NCBI GenBank assembly: GCA_900544025.1
Contig: UQTM01000078.1
Location: forward strand, 1-15,989
DNA: 15,989 nt
DNA from: an uncultured Odoribacter sp.
Lineage (GTDB): Bacteria > Bacteroidota > Bacteroidia > Bacteroidales > Marinifilaceae
Direction: 5' to 3'
Shown: in pieces, positions 7,801-13,470 of the stretch
How positions within the stretch are numbered: position 1 is the first letter of the stretch
Layout of the letters: each line of letters opens with the position of its first letter
Notes under the pieces: model-generated
What the model was told of the DNA's origin: nothing
Databases searched by the model: none
Seen by the model: the letters and a program-made list of their open reading frames with translations, nothing else
Made by a program: the position numbers and the translations under genes

Positions 7801-9348
7801 TCAATCGAATTTCGCCTCTTCCAGCCAATATTTCAAATTACGGTTTTCGCTCTCCCCTTCCGGATAATTCGGACTATACAAACGCGTTTTCTTCAACACC
7901 TGCAACTGTCCGTCCTTCACATATTCTTCGCCTCTTTCCGATAAATGCGCCACCATACGCCCGCGCCACAATTCCAGCGCTTTCCGGTATTTTTTATTTC
8001 CGGCCAGATTCACTTTCTCGCCCGGATCTTTCGTCATGTCGAACAACTGCTCTTTACCGTCGTGGAATCCCCACACATATTTCATCTTGCCATCCGTCAG
8101 CGCACACCAATAATTATTGGCGCTGTAACAGGTGGCGTGTTCCAGGTCGATGTATTCCCTCCATTGCGGCTTTTTGCTCTGCACCAAAGGCAGCACGGAA
8201 GCCCCGTCCATGCCTTCCGGCACTTCCGCTCCGGCAGCATCCAGAAAAGTAGGCAGAATATCGCGCAGCTCCACCGGATAAGACAAATGCGCTCCCGGCT
8301 CCACAGCCATTTTCATCCATTCCGGCAAACGCAGCAGGAAAGGCACATGGGTAGAGCCCTCGTAAGGATAAGTCTTGCGCCAATGATAATGGTCGCCCAG
8401 CATATCCCCGTGATCCGAAACGAAAATAATCACGGCATCGTCATACAGTCCCTTGTCTTTCAATGCCTGAATAACCTGCCCGATCTGATCGTCGATAAAC
8501 GTGATATTGGCATAATAATGACGGCGCGATTCCACGGCATGTTCCACACCGTAATCCCCGAAAGCCGCATCTTTCTTTTTCGGGTAATTCGCAAAGGAAG
8601 CCGCCCATTCCCCGATTACCGGTTCGGGCACCTGCACATCTTTGTACATATCCAGATAACGCTGCGGCGGATCGTACGGGCTGTGCGGGCGCGCAAACGA
8701 CACTTTCAGGAACAGCGGTTTATCTTCATTATAGTTTTCGATAAATTCCACAGCGGTTTCGCCTGTCCAGGCGGTAGGATGCAAACGCTCTTCCAGCGGG
8801 AAAACCCCCGAAGCATGATCGTTCCAGCCGATTCCCAGCTGATCGGGATTTTTTCCCGGAGCCTGCAATTTAAACCAATCGCGGTAGTCGCTCACAAAAC
8901 CGTCCTGCTCGATACGCCCGCTTTCGTCCACCAAGGTACCGTGAAAACCATGCAGCGATTTTTGGGGAAACCAGTGCATTTTTCCGATACCGAACGTGTA
9001 ATACCCTGCCTGGCGGAGCATCCGGGGCATTTCGAATTTGTATTTCCTCGCCACTTTCCCATAGCCCAGCATCCCGTGATGCCAGGGCGACATTCCGGTG
9101 AGCAGGGCGGCGCGTGCCGGCGTACTGCTGGGAGTGGTGCTGTATCCATTGTCGAAACATACCCCCTCCCGGGCAAGCGCGTCCAGATTCGGGGTTTTCA
9201 CCGCCGGGTTCGTCACCCCGATACAATCTCCCCGCTGCTGGTCGGTCATAATTAAAATAACATTCGGCTTTTTCACAGTTTGTGCTTCCAGCGAAGCCAA
9301 TCCGGCAAATAGTCCGGTCGTCAGCAAAAATGAATTTTTGATATCCAT
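7801..9348 (-). CDS. Exported serine-type sulfatase (S1 family)
   Basis: 515 residues with a signal peptide (about 1-23, ending in LEAQ). Sulfatases release sulfate from sugar or aryl esters and need a formylglycine. Here the modification site is S75-T-P-A-R79 followed by AALLTG, the serine variant of C/S-x-P-x-R, so activation would require a radical-SAM anaerobic sulfatase-maturating enzyme encoded elsewhere. Other family residues are visible: metal ligands D36-Q37 in MTDQQRGD, GKMHW (K123, H125), RPHSPYDPP (H222), SDHGDMLGDH (D312, H313) and WRKTYPYEGSTHVP (K325). The C-terminal domain has the usual LFDMTKDPGEKVNLA. It is the second gene of the operon, 71 bp after the first, with no promoter visible in the gap. 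The substrate is unknown, but glycan sulfate is likely given the nearby glycosidases. The S1 subfamily cannot be assigned by eye. Confidence 0.95.
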   Translation of the reverse strand: MDIKNSFLLTTGLFAGLASLEAQTVKKPNVILIMTDQQRGDCIGVTNPAVKTPNLDALAREGVCFDNGYSTTPSSTPARAALLTGMSPWHHGMLGYGKVARKYKFEMPRMLRQAGYYTFGIGKMHWFPQKSLHGFHGTLVDESGRIEQDGFVSDYRDWFKLQAPGKNPDQLGIGWNDHASGVFPLEERLHPTAWTGETAVEFIENYNEDKPLFLKVSFARPHSPYDPPQRYLDMYKDVQVPEPVIGEWAASFANYPKKKDAAFGDYGVEHAVESRRHYYANITFIDDQIGQVIQALKDKGLYDDAVIIFVSDHGDMLGDHYHWRKTYPYEGSTHVPFLLRLPEWMKMAVEPGAHLSYPVELRDILPTFLDAAGAEVPEGMDGASVLPLVQSKKPQWREYIDLEHATCYSANNYWCALTDGKMKYVWGFHDGKEQLFDMTKDPGEKVNLAGNKKYRKALELWRGRMVAHLSERGEEYVKDGQLQVLKKTRLYSPNYPEGESENRNLKYWLEEAKFD

Positions 9349-9419
9349 ACTTATATTCTTAAATGTCTTGTCAAACCCGTTTAAGCTATTCCAGCTTCAA
9401 AACCTCACCGCCACATCGC

Positions 9420-11273
9420 TTACAATACCACGTCTTTCAATACCTCTCCAGCGGGATTCAGCACTTTCAGCCTCAGTTCTTTCCCTTTTTTGGTAAGCAC
9501 CATCACCGTCGCCCCTTTCATGGAGTAACCACCGCCCACCACTACCGGGAAGCCCTGGCCGTCCTCTCCCGCCGGATGGAAAGCATAGCGGTGGGTGTGA
9601 GCGTTGAGCGCCACGTTAAACGGCGCTTTATCCAACAGTTTCCCCCATAATTCGCGGCAAGGGTTATATCTTTTACTCGCACTTCCATAAATGGGAATAT
9701 GGTGGATCAGTACCCGCTTATCCGCTTTCTTAAACGCCTTCGAGGCCAGTTCTTCTTTCAGGAATCCCACCTGGTCGTTCCGCAACTGGGTAAAATCGTT
9801 CAGCCCGTAATACACCCAAGTGCTATCCGGCTTATCTTCCCCGCAATCGAGCATCACAAAGCGGGTATCGCCCCAGGTGAAAGCGCCGTAAGTCTTGTCG
9901 CCCACATAATCGAACAACCCTCTCAATCCAATGGAATAAGCATTCCGGATTTCGTGATTACCGCGCAGATAAAACACGGGCACCCGGTCTGCCCCTACCT
10001 TATTGTTAAAATAGGAAAGCGAGAAAACGGCTTCGTCCTCGTTATTGGGATCGTCGATACAATCCCCGTTGAAAAACACAAAATCGTAATTTTCACCTTT
10101 CACCTGATTGTACAGTGCATCGAATGTCTGGTGCTGCTTATGAATGTCGTTGAAAATCACCGCTGTGAAGTCGTTACCCCCACCGTTCGGCATGGTAAAC
10201 GTCTGAAATTCCGTCATGGCCGTTTCGCCGAACACTTTGCTATAAGCCCGGTAAGAAAGAATTTCTTTCGAACACACCCGGTAGTAGTAAGTTTTTCCCG
10301 GCTCAAGCCCGTCCAGGCGGATTTTATGGATGAAATTATTACAAATCACCTGACCGTCCACCAGCGTATGGGCCTTTTTCAGGTTTTCGCGATCAGTGCC
10401 GTATTCCACCCAGCTATATACCGGAACATAGGTCAGCCAGCTTACCGTGATTCCGTTATCCACAGGATTCTGCAAATAAGGACGGGTGCGGAATATATCT
10501 TTCTCCGGCGTTTTCAGCCGTACTTCGGCAAAGACGGGGCGATGGTCGGAAGCCACCGGCTCGTTTCTCACGCTGTTCGACAGACTGGCGAAACCGGGAT
10601 CGTTTCCGGCATATCCCAAAATATAATCGATACATTCCTTCGGCTCGTCCGCCGGGAAAGTCGGAGTCTTCACATTGGTCAGCACACGGAATTTTTCGCG
10701 CAACGCTTTTATCACGGGAGAATCCGGATGGGCGTTCAGGTCGCCCGCCAAAAACACGGGTTTCTGCATTCCTTCGATTTCTTTCAGAATCAACGGGATC
10801 GATGCCAGCTGATCGGCTTCGGTCAGCGAAAAATGAGTGGCGCAAAATACATACTTCTCAAACTCGGCCACCAGCAACACCCGCTTTTCTTCCCTGCCGG
10901 GCAACGGCACGAATTTATAGTTCAGCGGTTTCTCTTTCGACAGCAATCCGATGCCGTATTTACCGCCCTGGTAATCGATGGCAGGAGCATACACCCGGTG
11001 CATCAAGGTCTGGTCCGACAGCTCCCGCAAAATATCCACCCCGCCGGAACGCCTCGTCGCGCTGTCCAGCTCCTGCAAGGCCACCACGTCCGGCGACATA
11101 CGCAAAACAGCTTTCGCAATACGGGCGTAATCCCGCTTGCCGTCCAGCCCCACACCGTTGTGGATGTTATAACTCATAATCCGTAAAGTGGTCTGCTCCG
11201 GCCGGACAGACTGCGCCCGGCTACCTGTGATTCCCCACAGGAACAGGAAAAGAAATAAAAAAGTGATCCTCAT
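9420..11273 (-). CDS. Exported fusion: endonuclease/exonuclease/phosphatase domain plus purple-acid-phosphatase-like metallophosphoesterase
   Basis: 617 residues with a signal peptide (MRITFLFLFLFLWGITGSRAQ). Two separate phosphoesterase modules are fused. Residues about 28-255 form an endonuclease/exonuclease/phosphatase (EEP) domain with MSYNIHNG (N36), LQELD (E68), GDLNAHPDS (D178, N180) and SDHRPV (D243, H244). Residues about 262-360 are a fibronectin-III-like domain as found in front of purple acid phosphatases (GLEPGKTYYYRV). Residues about 368-595 form a calcineurin-like metallophosphoesterase with NDIH (D376, H378), NGDC (D404), GNHE (N439, H440), IHHIPIYG (H524, H525) and NAHTHRY (H559, H561). 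All catalytic motifs look intact in both halves. It is the first gene of the operon, with promoter and palindrome just upstream. Two different phosphoesterases on one chain could act in sequence, a diesterase then a monoesterase, but this is inference. Confidence 0.93.
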   Translation of the reverse strand: MRITFLFLFLFLWGITGSRAQSVRPEQTTLRIMSYNIHNGVGLDGKRDYARIAKAVLRMSPDVVALQELDSATRRSGGVDILRELSDQTLMHRVYAPAIDYQGGKYGIGLLSKEKPLNYKFVPLPGREEKRVLLVAEFEKYVFCATHFSLTEADQLASIPLILKEIEGMQKPVFLAGDLNAHPDSPVIKALREKFRVLTNVKTPTFPADEPKECIDYILGYAGNDPGFASLSNSVRNEPVASDHRPVFAEVRLKTPEKDIFRTRPYLQNPVDNGITVSWLTYVPVYSWVEYGTDRENLKKAHTLVDGQVICNNFIHKIRLDGLEPGKTYYYRVCSKEILSYRAYSKVFGETAMTEFQTFTMPNGGGNDFTAVIFNDIHKQHQTFDALYNQVKGENYDFVFFNGDCIDDPNNEDEAVFSLSYFNNKVGADRVPVFYLRGNHEIRNAYSIGLRGLFDYVGDKTYGAFTWGDTRFVMLDCGEDKPDSTWVYYGLNDFTQLRNDQVGFLKEELASKAFKKADKRVLIHHIPIYGSASKRYNPCRELWGKLLDKAPFNVALNAHTHRYAFHPAGEDGQGFPVVVGGGYSMKGATVMVLTKKGKELRLKVLNPAGEVLKDVVL

Positions 11274-11289
11274 ATATACTTATTTTACA

Positions 11290-11302
11290 ACGCAATCGAT
11301 TG
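11290..11302 (-). promoter_or_regulatory. Candidate operator palindrome, hydrolase-operon copy
   Basis: CAATCGATTG at 11293-11302, within ACGCAATCGATTG, repeats the 13-mer at the GH2 promoter. It begins 2 bp from the predicted -7 box and overlaps the predicted start of transcription, the same geometry as at the GH2 gene. It is probably a binding site for a shared repressor. Confidence 0.6.
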
Positions 11303-11304
11303 AC

Positions 11305-11335
11305 CAAAGATGCAAATTATCCTTTTTAAAAGAAA
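11305..11335 (-). promoter_or_regulatory. Predicted promoter of the four-gene hydrolase operon
   Basis: On the minus strand, CATCTTTG (11312-11305) is one mismatch from TAnnTTTG, with TTTC (11335-11332) 19 nt upstream as a weak -33 box. Transcription would start near 11298, leaving a leader of about 24 nt before the ATG at 11273. The weak boxes could mean dependence on an activator or a low basal level. Confidence 0.45.
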
Positions 11336-11469
11336 ATTTTTTACAATCTTTTTCAGAAAAACTTACCTTCCGGTAAAACGTAAATCACGTGTCATCTACC
11401 GGACTACCGAAATAGCAGGGAAAACCATTCCGGAACCTCCCCCCCTCCGGCAAGTTTTCCATAAAATCC

Positions 11470-11506
11470 AAAACAAGGTCACCCGTTTTTTAGGTGACCT
11501 TGTTTT
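11470..11506. terminator. Strong bidirectional hairpin terminator
   Basis: A perfect 14-bp stem (11470-11483 with 11493-11506, AAAACAAGGTCACC and its complement) encloses a 9-nt T-rich loop. It is A/T-rich at both ends, so it can terminate in either direction. It sits about 160 nt after the stop of the minus-strand gene at 11665 and separates that transcript from the hydrolase operon. In the rest of the 391-nt gap 11274-11664 I see only the operon promoter and palindrome at 11290-11335. 11507-11664 holds no convincing gene or site. Confidence 0.8.
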
Positions 11507-11664
11507 ATTGGCATCCATTCGGAAAAACTCCTGCTTTCTGCGGGAATATGCCGTCAGGAAACGGATCGTCCTTCCCTGACGACTCCCGTTTTAAAGTCAC
11601 ACCGGGAACATTCGCCCTCCCCCTGTCCAGACCGACCGCCTCCCCCGGCACGATATGTAAAATT

Positions 11665-12114
11665 TCAATTTTCCGCTTCGTCGATAGACTGAAGCGTTTT
11701 CAGGTCGCACACCTGCCGCTGGTAATAATTGATCATCCGGGTGACATAGCTGCCCATCTGCGATATTTCAGACACCGATCTCATCAGGTCGGCAGTCAGC
11801 CTAAATGCCCGCTTATGCGCTTTCTTTCCTTCTATCCGTTCCAGATACAATACGAAACTCTCGTGCAGCACCGGGATATATTTGTACCAGGGCAACTGCA
11901 TAAATGCCAGCACCGCCATCATCTTTTGGGATTGGTTCAACAAATAGGCTTCCGGATCGTCCGATTCCGGAGGCCCGAACACTTCCATCAGCCGTTCGGA
12001 CTGCCGTTCGAAATACGAATTTAAAACTTCACATTCTTCCGGAGAAAAAGGTTGTACGGCCTGCCCGCTCACACCCTCGGCAAAGACGGGCACAGGGTTT
12101 GCTTGTTCACACAT
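11665..12114 (-). CDS. Hypothetical 149-residue helical protein downstream of a structured leader
   Basis: I do not recognise this family. The protein starts MCEQANPVPVF, has an acidic, loop-like N-terminus (about 1-30), and is then mostly predicted helical, with patches such as NSYFERQSERLMEVFG, NQSQKMMAVLAFMQL and HKRAFRLTADLMRSVSEISQM. It has no signal peptide, no clear membrane helix and no metal motif, so it is probably cytoplasmic. The frame stays open to 12180, but those extra 22 residues come from the poly-T terminator tracts of the leader (a run of Phe), so ATG 12114 is the sensible start. The gene lies directly after a leader holding tandem terminators and a conserved RNA element, so its expression probably depends on read-through. 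The next terminator downstream is at 11470. No function is proposed. Confidence 0.7.
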   Translation of the reverse strand: MCEQANPVPVFAEGVSGQAVQPFSPEECEVLNSYFERQSERLMEVFGPPESDDPEAYLLNQSQKMMAVLAFMQLPWYKYIPVLHESFVLYLERIEGKKAHKRAFRLTADLMRSVSEISQMGSYVTRMINYYQRQVCDLKTLQSIDEAEN

Positions 12115-12127
12115 ATTTTCTAATGTT

Positions 12128-12162
12128 AAAAAAGGCAGGAAAAAAAAGAACGGTTCCTGCCT
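12128..12162 (-). terminator. Alternative terminator in the leader, overlapping RNA element copy 1
   Basis: On the minus strand AGGCAGGA (12162-12155) pairs perfectly with TCCTGCCT (12140-12133) and is followed by TTTTT (12132-12128), a good intrinsic terminator 14 nt before the ATG at 12114. Its 5' arm overlaps the 3' arm of helix P1 of copy 1 (12159-12151), which is itself followed by a T-tract (12150-12141). The two hairpins are therefore mutually exclusive. Confidence 0.7.
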
Positions 12163-12230
12163 GTCCCGCTTGTCCAACACCTAACGGTATGCGAGGTGCA
12201 TTAACACACTCAGCGGGGGTACAGGAACCG
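12141..12230 (-). ncRNA. Structured RNA element, copy 1
   Basis: A conserved minus-strand element shared with 13193-13278. Helix P1 pairs 12230-12222 with 12159-12151 (CGGTTCCTG/CAGGAACCG). P2 pairs 12217-12212 with 12170-12165 (CCCGCT/AGCGGG). P3 pairs 12198-12194 with 12182-12178 (CACCT/AGGTG) and closes the loop CGCATACCGTT. P1 is followed by a T-tract. Compared with copy 2, P1 and P2 differ in sequence while keeping pairing, and the core from GAGTGTGTTAATG through TTGGACA has a single change. This points to a structured RNA rather than a DNA repeat. The Rfam family Bacteroidales-1, described as having a Bacteroidetes promoter at one end and a terminator at the other, is a possible identity that I cannot confirm. 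Confidence 0.65.
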
Positions 12231-12241
12231 CCGTATCAAGG

Positions 12242-12271
12242 AAAAAATGACAGGCATTGTAACAATGCCTG
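12242..12271 (-). terminator. First intrinsic terminator of the leader
   Basis: A perfect 9-bp stem (12271-12263 with 12259-12251), a 3-nt loop and six T residues at 12247-12242 on the minus strand. Copy 1 of the RNA element begins about 12 nt further on, with no promoter in between, so copy 1 is reached only by read-through from 12315. Confidence 0.8.
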
Positions 12272-12308
12272 CCATGTGTGGCAGTCTCCCTACCGTTAGT
12301 TATGTTGG
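12242..12308 (-). ncRNA. Short leader RNA or sRNA with its own terminator
   Basis: Transcription from the promoter at 12315 should begin near 12308. The first 18 or so nt carry CCAAC and CTAACGGTA, complementary to the core of RNA copies 1 and 2. Next comes a small hairpin, CTGCCA/TGGCAG (12284-12269), then a perfect 9-bp terminator stem CAGGCATTG/CAATGCCTG (12271-12251, loop TTA) followed, after TCA, by TTTTTT (12247-12242). The product would be an RNA of about 65 nt, or, on read-through, the 5' part of the leader of the 149-residue gene. The small hairpin overlaps the terminator stem by 3 nt, so the two compete. Confidence 0.55.
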
Positions 12309-12314
12309 ACACCA

Positions 12315-12343
12315 CAAACATATAACATTTTTTTCAATTACAA
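12315..12343 (-). promoter_or_regulatory. Promoter of the leader RNA and 149-residue gene
   Basis: On the minus strand TATGTTTG (12322-12315) matches TAnnTTTG perfectly, with TTG (12343-12341) 18 nt upstream. The A/T-rich stretch 12315-12486 also has to contain the divergent dedA-like promoter. Confidence 0.6.
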
Positions 12344-12486
12344 GACAAAAACAAAATAATTTTTCAAATATTAGATAAATATTTTTCATATTGGAAAACA
12401 CTACTCTATAAAAATAAAACTTATTCCGATGTAAATCAGTATAAAACATCTATTTTTACATCTCGTTCCGCACATACAAAAATAAT

Positions 12487-13152
12487 ATGGAGTACTTACA
12501 TTTCATTGCCGATTTTATCCTGCACATCGATACGCACTTAAGTGAAATGGTCGCCCAATACGGCATTTGGGTATATGCTATTCTTTTTTTGATTATTTTT
12601 TTGGAAACCGGGCTGGTCGTTACCCCCTTTCTTCCCGGCGACTCCCTGATGTTCGTGGCCGGAGCGCTCGCAGCCCTGCCTGCCAACGGGATCAATGTGC
12701 ATCTCATCGTGCTGATCCTGATCGCAGCAGCCATTTTGGGCGATGCCTCGAACTACACCATAGGACGATTGTTCGGGAAAAAACTGTTCAATAATCCGAA
12801 CTCAAAAATATTCAAACCGGGCTATCTGGAAAAAACACACGATTTCTACCGGAAATACGGAGGCAAAACGATCATTCTGGCGCGTTTCGTCCCGGTCGTC
12901 AGAACATTCGCCCCATTCGTCGCCGGAATGGGACACATGAGCTACCGCCATTTCGCCTCTTATAATATCATCGGGGGACTCGTTTGGGTAATTCTGTTCA
13001 CTTATGCCGGCTATTTCTTCGGCGGACTGAGAATCGTACAGGAAAACCTGAAATGGCTGATCCTCATTATTATCGTGGTATCCATCCTGCCTGCTATCAT
13101 CGAAATCCGGCGTGCCAAACGCAAAGCGGGAAAAGAAGCGAAGCGCGATTGA
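12487..13152 (+). CDS. DedA-family (VTT domain) membrane protein
   Basis: 221 residues, a normal length for DedA proteins, which are inner-membrane transporters thought to flip undecaprenyl phosphate or phospholipids and to need the proton-motive force. Family marks are the re-entrant segment FLETGLVVTPFLPGDS (acidic E40, D52), GDASNYTIGRLFG (85-97), and the arginine motif ARFVPVVRTFAPFVAG (132-147, R133 and R139), with several membrane helices and a basic C-terminal tail (RRAKRKAGKEAKRD). The ATG at 12487 fits the family N-terminus. The upstream A/T-rich region has a possible -7 box at 12451 (TATTTTTA, one mismatch) but no clear -33 box. There is no T-tailed terminator directly after the stop. 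On the plus strand the P1 hairpin of RNA copy 2 (13200-13278), followed by TATATTTT, could end this transcript. The substrate specificity is not readable. Confidence 0.94.
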   Translation: MEYLHFIADFILHIDTHLSEMVAQYGIWVYAILFLIIFLETGLVVTPFLPGDSLMFVAGALAALPANGINVHLIVLILIAAAILGDASNYTIGRLFGKKLFNNPNSKIFKPGYLEKTHDFYRKYGGKTIILARFVPVVRTFAPFVAGMGHMSYRHFASYNIIGGLVWVILFTYAGYFFGGLRIVQENLKWLILIIIVVSILPAIIEIRRAKRKAGKEAKRD

Positions 13153-13190
13153 TTTCTCCGGAACAGATGCCGTCCGGAAAAAAACAGCCT

Positions 13191-13305
13191 ATAAAAAAAC
13201 GGTTTCCGCCTGTCCCGTTGTCCAACACCTAACGGTATGTGAGGTGCATTAACACACTCTACGGGGGTGCGAAAACCGCTATATTTTAAAACGCAGGTAC
13301 GCGTC
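13191..13305 (-). ncRNA. Structured RNA element, copy 2, with promoter and terminator
   Basis: The second copy of the element at 12141-12230, in the same orientation. P1 pairs 13278-13269 with 13209-13200 over 10 bp including one G-U pair. That pair would be a C-A mismatch if the plus strand were transcribed, which favours the minus strand as sense. P2 pairs 13265-13261 with 13218-13214 (CCCGT/ACGGG against CCCGC/GCGGG in copy 1, a compensatory change). P3 pairs 13246-13242 with 13230-13226. Seven T residues (13199-13193) follow P1. With the -7 box at 13312-13319 this predicts a free RNA of about 110 nt, antisense to the end of the dedA-like transcript beyond its stop codon. No minus-strand gene lies directly downstream, so it is not a leader. 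Confidence 0.65.
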
Positions 13306-13311
13306 AGGTTA

Positions 13312-13319
13312 CAAATATA
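13312..13319 (-). promoter_or_regulatory. Predicted -7 box for RNA copy 2
   Basis: TATATTTG on the minus strand (13319-13312) is a perfect TAnnTTTG match; the -33 region (around 13338-13346) is only A/T-rich. The predicted start is near 13305. The rest of 13320-13470 is A/T-rich next to the box and holds the 3' flank of the glycosidase gene, including a GC-rich inverted repeat near 13445-13467 that has no T-tract on the minus strand. Confidence 0.45.
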
Positions 13320-13470
13320 CAAAATTTTTTATATGTTTCCTTTAAAAGGAAAAAAAATCGAAGCCTTACGAACAAAAAGCGGCAAGACTACCTCCTGAAG
13401 CACTATGACACAACTTCATCGCATAGCCCGCCACTTCCCGTAAACCGTCTCCCGGTTTCCGTCCGGGTTA

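Larger units (their letters stand above)
12171..12311. repeat. Long-range inverted repeat across the leader
   Basis: 12171-12189 (TGTCCAACACCTAACGGTA) is complementary to 12291-12311, apart from a small internal loop (AC versus TTAT). The left arm is part of the conserved core of RNA copy 1; the right arm is the 5' end of the predicted transcript from the promoter at 12315. The same left arm is present in copy 2 at 13219-13237, without a local partner. Confidence 0.8.

Noticed and set aside
7945..9255. 436-codon open frame on the plus strand
   Set aside because: It is antisense to the sulfatase gene, is rich in His, Arg and Ile typical of reversed codons, and shows no motif.
9699..11186. 495-codon open frame on the plus strand
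   Set aside because: It is antisense to the phosphoesterase fusion gene, whose catalytic motifs are all on the minus strand.
11494..12024. 176-codon open frame on the plus strand
   Set aside because: It begins inside a terminator and runs antisense to the 149-residue gene. The minus-strand product has the more natural composition and lies behind a promoter, though the evidence is weaker here than for the long genes.
12115..12180. Upstream extension of the 149-residue protein to an ATG at 12180
   Set aside because: The added residues are a run of Phe encoded by the T-tracts of two terminators and by part of the conserved RNA core.
12171..12311. Integron attC-like site (GTCCAAC and GTTGGAC fit RYYYAAC/GTTRRRY)
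   Set aside because: There is no integron integrase or cassette array, the left arm belongs to an element also present at 13219 without a right arm, and the space between holds terminators and a promoter lies next to it.
13153..13190. TCCGGA inverted repeat after the dedA-like stop as a plus-strand terminator
   Set aside because: The hairpin is followed by an A-run, not a T-run, on the plus strand.
12141..13290. A pair of MITEs or insertion-sequence ends
   Set aside because: The terminal pairing segments differ between copies while staying complementary, which a mobile element's fixed terminal repeats would not do. No target-site duplication or transposase is visible.
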